From Viscum album (Eukaryota; Streptophyta; Magnoliopsida; Santalales; Viscaceae): a DNA stretch of 64,000 nucleotides. Below are positions 60,885 through 64,000 of this stretch, in pieces. Where the stretch lies: positions 804,661,123 through 804,725,122 of the forward strand of contig OY728136.1 in the NCBI GenBank assembly GCA_963277665.1. The letters run 5' to 3'. A program made the position numbers and the translations under genes. Position 1 is the stretch's first letter, and each line of letters opens with the position of its first letter. Below the pieces are notes generated by a model, which did not search any database, was not told where the DNA came from, and worked only from the letters and a program-made list of their open reading frames with translations.

Positions 60885-63077
60885 TGTAAGATCTTGACAT
60901 TTTTTTAAGTTGTCTCCATCTCAGTATTGGGTTCTATTTTTTCCTTTTGTTGATTACTTTTTATTTGGGTTTTAAATTAAGATGTGTTTGGGTGAAAATT
61001 TAAGAAAAATAAAAGAAATAGGGTAGTTCATGGATGGTGAATAGTTGGTCATATCCTGCACCCGCTTAGGAGAAACCATGAACCCCCTAGATGGGGAACA
61101 TGATATGGCCCATGATATGGGGAAACCATATGCGCCGAGCAGCAAACAATGCATACCATATTTTAATCCCTTAAAAAAATATTAAAATATTTCCATAATA
61201 CCTATATAATATCTTCGATTTCCATGGAATAATCCATAGTCAATTTCTCTCTAATAAAAAGGCTCATGAAGGGATTCTTTGGCCATCCGACCTCTATTCA
61301 TGGCTATTTGATGTCTGGTTGGTAGATCTTAATCTCTCTAGGTATGTAATTTTTTCCTGATTTAATTTTCACATCTTTATCATTCTTATCCATTATTTTT
61401 GTGGGTTTTTATCCTCTTTTTTTTGGATCTAGATATATATTTGATGAATCATGATTTACACTTATAGATCAAGATCTAGAAATATGACATCTTTTTTTGT
61501 TAAATCAGATATTTAGGTTTTAGATCCGGATCAAATTCTACATCGTTATTCCAAAGAAATTGTGGAATTCCATTGTGTGAATATTAGTCAACAAATTGAT
61601 GTAGGTGGTATATAATTCAAATATAATATTGATGATCAAAATTACTTGTATCTAATTTTATAATTTCTATTAGATGTTGAGAAATTGAGGTCTTAGTGAA
61701 ATTAATTAATTTACGGGATTAATTAATTAAATAGATGTGAAATTTGGAAATTTGGGAATTATAGAAAAATATAACTAATTGATGATTTTATTATGAAATA
61801 TCGACTTTTTTTAATTTTAAATAATTAATTTAGAAATTAATAATGAGATATTGAGTTTTTTATTTTGATATAAATAATTGATTATTTAATTATGAGATAT
61901 AGTGATTTGAGAAATTAGATAAATAATTGTTGAATAAGTTATGGGATGTTGAATATTGGGATGTTGATTAATTAAAGGGTGATTTAATTAATGGGTTTTA
62001 TTTAATTAATTCATTTGGGAAATTAATTAATGAGCATGACGTGATTAACTAATTCTTGAATTAGTCATAATAATGTGTTTGGAAAATTAATTTCTAAATT
62101 AATGATGTGTTGGTAAATGATAACATTGAAATTTAGCTTTAAAATAATGAATGGTAACATGGTCATTGAACTTTACAATTATGAATTGTAACTTGGTCAT
62201 TCAATTGTGATATTATGAGTTGTGGAATGTTCATACAGTTGTGAAATTATCAATGGTAACATGGCCAATAAACTGCGAGATTATTAATGGTATCATGGTC
62301 ATTCAAATCGAAAATATTTATTGTAACATGTGAATTATTGTATGAATTATTGTATGGTAAAAATGGAATTTTGATTTATGATAACCCAAGATAATAATTC
62401 AAACTCTTGCGTGGTTTAGATTAAGTATTGAGTTAGAGGTTTTCATGGGAACCAAAGGGTTTATTTGGTAAAATGATGAATAGTTGATGATGTGATAACT
62501 ATTTATTTATGAACTGTGATATATTATTTATACAACTACATTCATTATTGTCTGATTGGATATTGTCTTAGACACAGTTGGTGGTGGCCTATAGAGTTAT
62601 ACTCACACCCTACTCTGGCTGCCTCATCAGTACCTAAATAGATTCTATAGTTGCAGTACAAGATAAAGACAAATTTCCTATATTTGATGGATGAGATTGG
62701 GTGGAGCATGGAAGAGGGGACAAAATGTGGTTCATGTACATCTTTGGAAGTTATCAGTGTCTAAAATTTTGATTTTCATTTTGAAACATAAAACAAACAT
62801 TATCATGGTATGTCTATTGTACAATTTCGTTATTTTATTTACATTTGTGGTCATCATGTGATATTGGAATCCTTTTGGTTATGGTTATATATTTGGTTAT
62901 TGAATATTTATTTTCCTCTATTGTTTTACTCTGAAATAGAGGGTATAATATCCCCAGGATAGAAATTATAATCTCAATGCTAGTCAAAAATCTCTAGCAT
63001 ATTGTGAGGCACACATGAGGTCTCATAGAAGACTCACTTGATAAACTAGTGTGTGGAACCTAGTTCAGGATGTTATA
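60885..63077 (+). repeat. 3' LTR of the 53424-63077 element
   Basis: Starts TGTAAGATCTTGAC and ends near 'caggatgttata'. It aligns with the 5' LTR throughout but with many substitutions and small indels. The last two bases have changed from CA to TA. Confidence 0.85.
62105..62345 (+). repeat. Tandem ~42-bp repeats in the 3' LTR
   Basis: About six degenerate units of 'atggtaacatggtcatt' with 'caattgtgatattatga' lie here, the counterpart of the array at 54645-54930. Confidence 0.75.
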
Positions 63078-64000
63078 ATTGGGTTTAAAGGAAATATTTT
63101 TTAAGGATTTATTATTTATGATTCAAATTTTACATCCTAATATAATGAATTTAATTTTGGTGAAAAAGTCTTAGAATAATTTGATTTAACTTTTGAATAA
63201 TTTTTATGAGATTCTATTTGATAATATCAGCAAACCCATTTTTCTTTATATATGAAAATTTATAATGTAATTAGTTTTCTTCAAGTGAAAAAAAGTATGA
63301 ATCATAAAATGGGTAGAAACTGTATCTCACTATAATTTATTATGTAAAGTATTATATCACATGGGATGAAAATGTTATAGGAATACGTTAGAGAGTTTAT
63401 AGGTTCAAAAATAGTGACTATGATAGGATTTGGCTCTTCTCATAAAATTCCTTTTGAAATGGTAATAATGTTGATAGAATCACAATGGTTATGTGTGATG
63501 TTGATTTAATCTTATCAAAATTATATGTTTGAACATTTTTTCTAGTATACATGTTGAGAATAATAGTGAACCATGTCTTTGAAAAATATTATTACATTAT
63601 TTAAAACATAATTAACTATCAAATTATAATCGAAGGATCTTAATGTATAGTGTATTTGGAAAACTAGGTATATAAAACTAAAATACTAGGAATAAACAAA
63701 ATCATTATTTATCATCGATTATAAGTTCCTAACAACCTTTGAGACCAAAATATGCATAAGATTACCTTGGAGATATAATGAATAAAGGGATGAACTAAAA
63801 ACCCCAGTATGGGAATAAACATAACAATAAATCGTAGAACATGTGTAAGAAGACATAATAAGATGACATAAATGGAAAGTATGTTCATATGGAAGAATAA
63901 CATATATAATCATGGTATTATAGAATATTTGAAAACAATATATAACATGACCTAATCATGAGTTAGGGATCATTGCATATAAAGGATCATGAGTCAAGGT
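63078..64000. other. AT-rich right edge, nothing recognised
   Basis: No coding remnant, LTR boundary or repeat was identified. Two overlapping minus-strand open frames near 63712-63913 are low-complexity and match nothing known. Confidence 0.3.

Larger units (their letters stand above)
53424..63077 (+). mobile_element. Ty3/gypsy chromovirus-type LTR retrotransposon, most complete element in the window
   Basis: It spans 9.65 kb: 5' LTR 53424-55645 (2222 bp), internal region of 5239 bp, and 3' LTR 60885-63077 (2193 bp). The LTRs begin TGTAAGGTCTTGA and TGTAAGATCTTGA and end 'gaggatgtttca' and 'caggatgttata'. Gag, protease, RT, RNase H, integrase and a C-terminal region follow in gypsy order. 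LTR length and order fit Tekay/Del chromoviruses. Bases flanking the LTRs ('acagg' and 'attgg') share only three of five positions. Stops in all domains make it inactive. Confidence 0.9.

Overview
This 64 kb window is plant nuclear DNA made almost entirely of old, broken transposable elements. I find no host protein gene, no rRNA or tRNA gene and no CRISPR array. The recognisable pieces are chromodomain-type Ty3/gypsy LTR retrotransposons of the Tekay/Del kind, a CACTA (En/Spm) DNA transposon, and a weak Ty1/copia-like remnant. The sequence is very AT-rich and the coding remnants are full of stops and frameshifts. This suggests a seed plant with a large genome that removes dead retrotransposons slowly. 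The species cannot be named from the sequence.

Left part (1-14217): an LTR of family 1 (to about 3942) abuts a gypsy pol remnant with no gag or protease (about 4021-6900, plus strand). Two LTR-like stretches follow (6954 to about 11482), then a second gypsy pol remnant lacking gag, protease and most of RT (about 11760-13790). The CACTA element sits beyond it.

CACTA element (14218-27653, genes on the minus strand): degenerate 20-bp terminal inverted repeats are followed at both ends by arrays of a palindromic subterminal repeat (CGTCGGTTAT...ATAACCGACG, about every 50 bp). Inside each lies a C-rich minisatellite (14938-17151 and 25361-26790). The interior has a decayed TNP2 transposase gene (about 24125 down to 20950). 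A second decayed gene (about 20345 down to 17500) has a plant En/Spm TNPA-type segment, a proline-rich linker, a DUF8039-like segment and a Ulp1/C48 cysteine-peptidase-like end. A second, unrelated CACTA-type terminus with its own subterminal repeats and a short reversed copy of the minisatellite lies at 24434-24784.

Middle (27654-39007): LTR-like and copia-like debris, very AT-rich filler, and an opposite-strand copy of the family-1 LTR promoter region near 36700-38000.

Right part (39008-64000): two gypsy elements with both LTRs visible. The first is 39008 to about 49330 (LTRs about 3.0 kb, both with a TATA box and three downstream repeats). The second is 53424-63077 (LTRs about 2.2 kb, with gag, protease, RT, RNase H, integrase and a C-terminal chromodomain-type region all traceable). 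An integrase remnant of another gypsy element (about 49960-50640) lies between them.

Domain calls were made by reading translated segments against remembered family motifs. No alignment was run, so boundaries marked 'about' may be off by tens to hundreds of bases.
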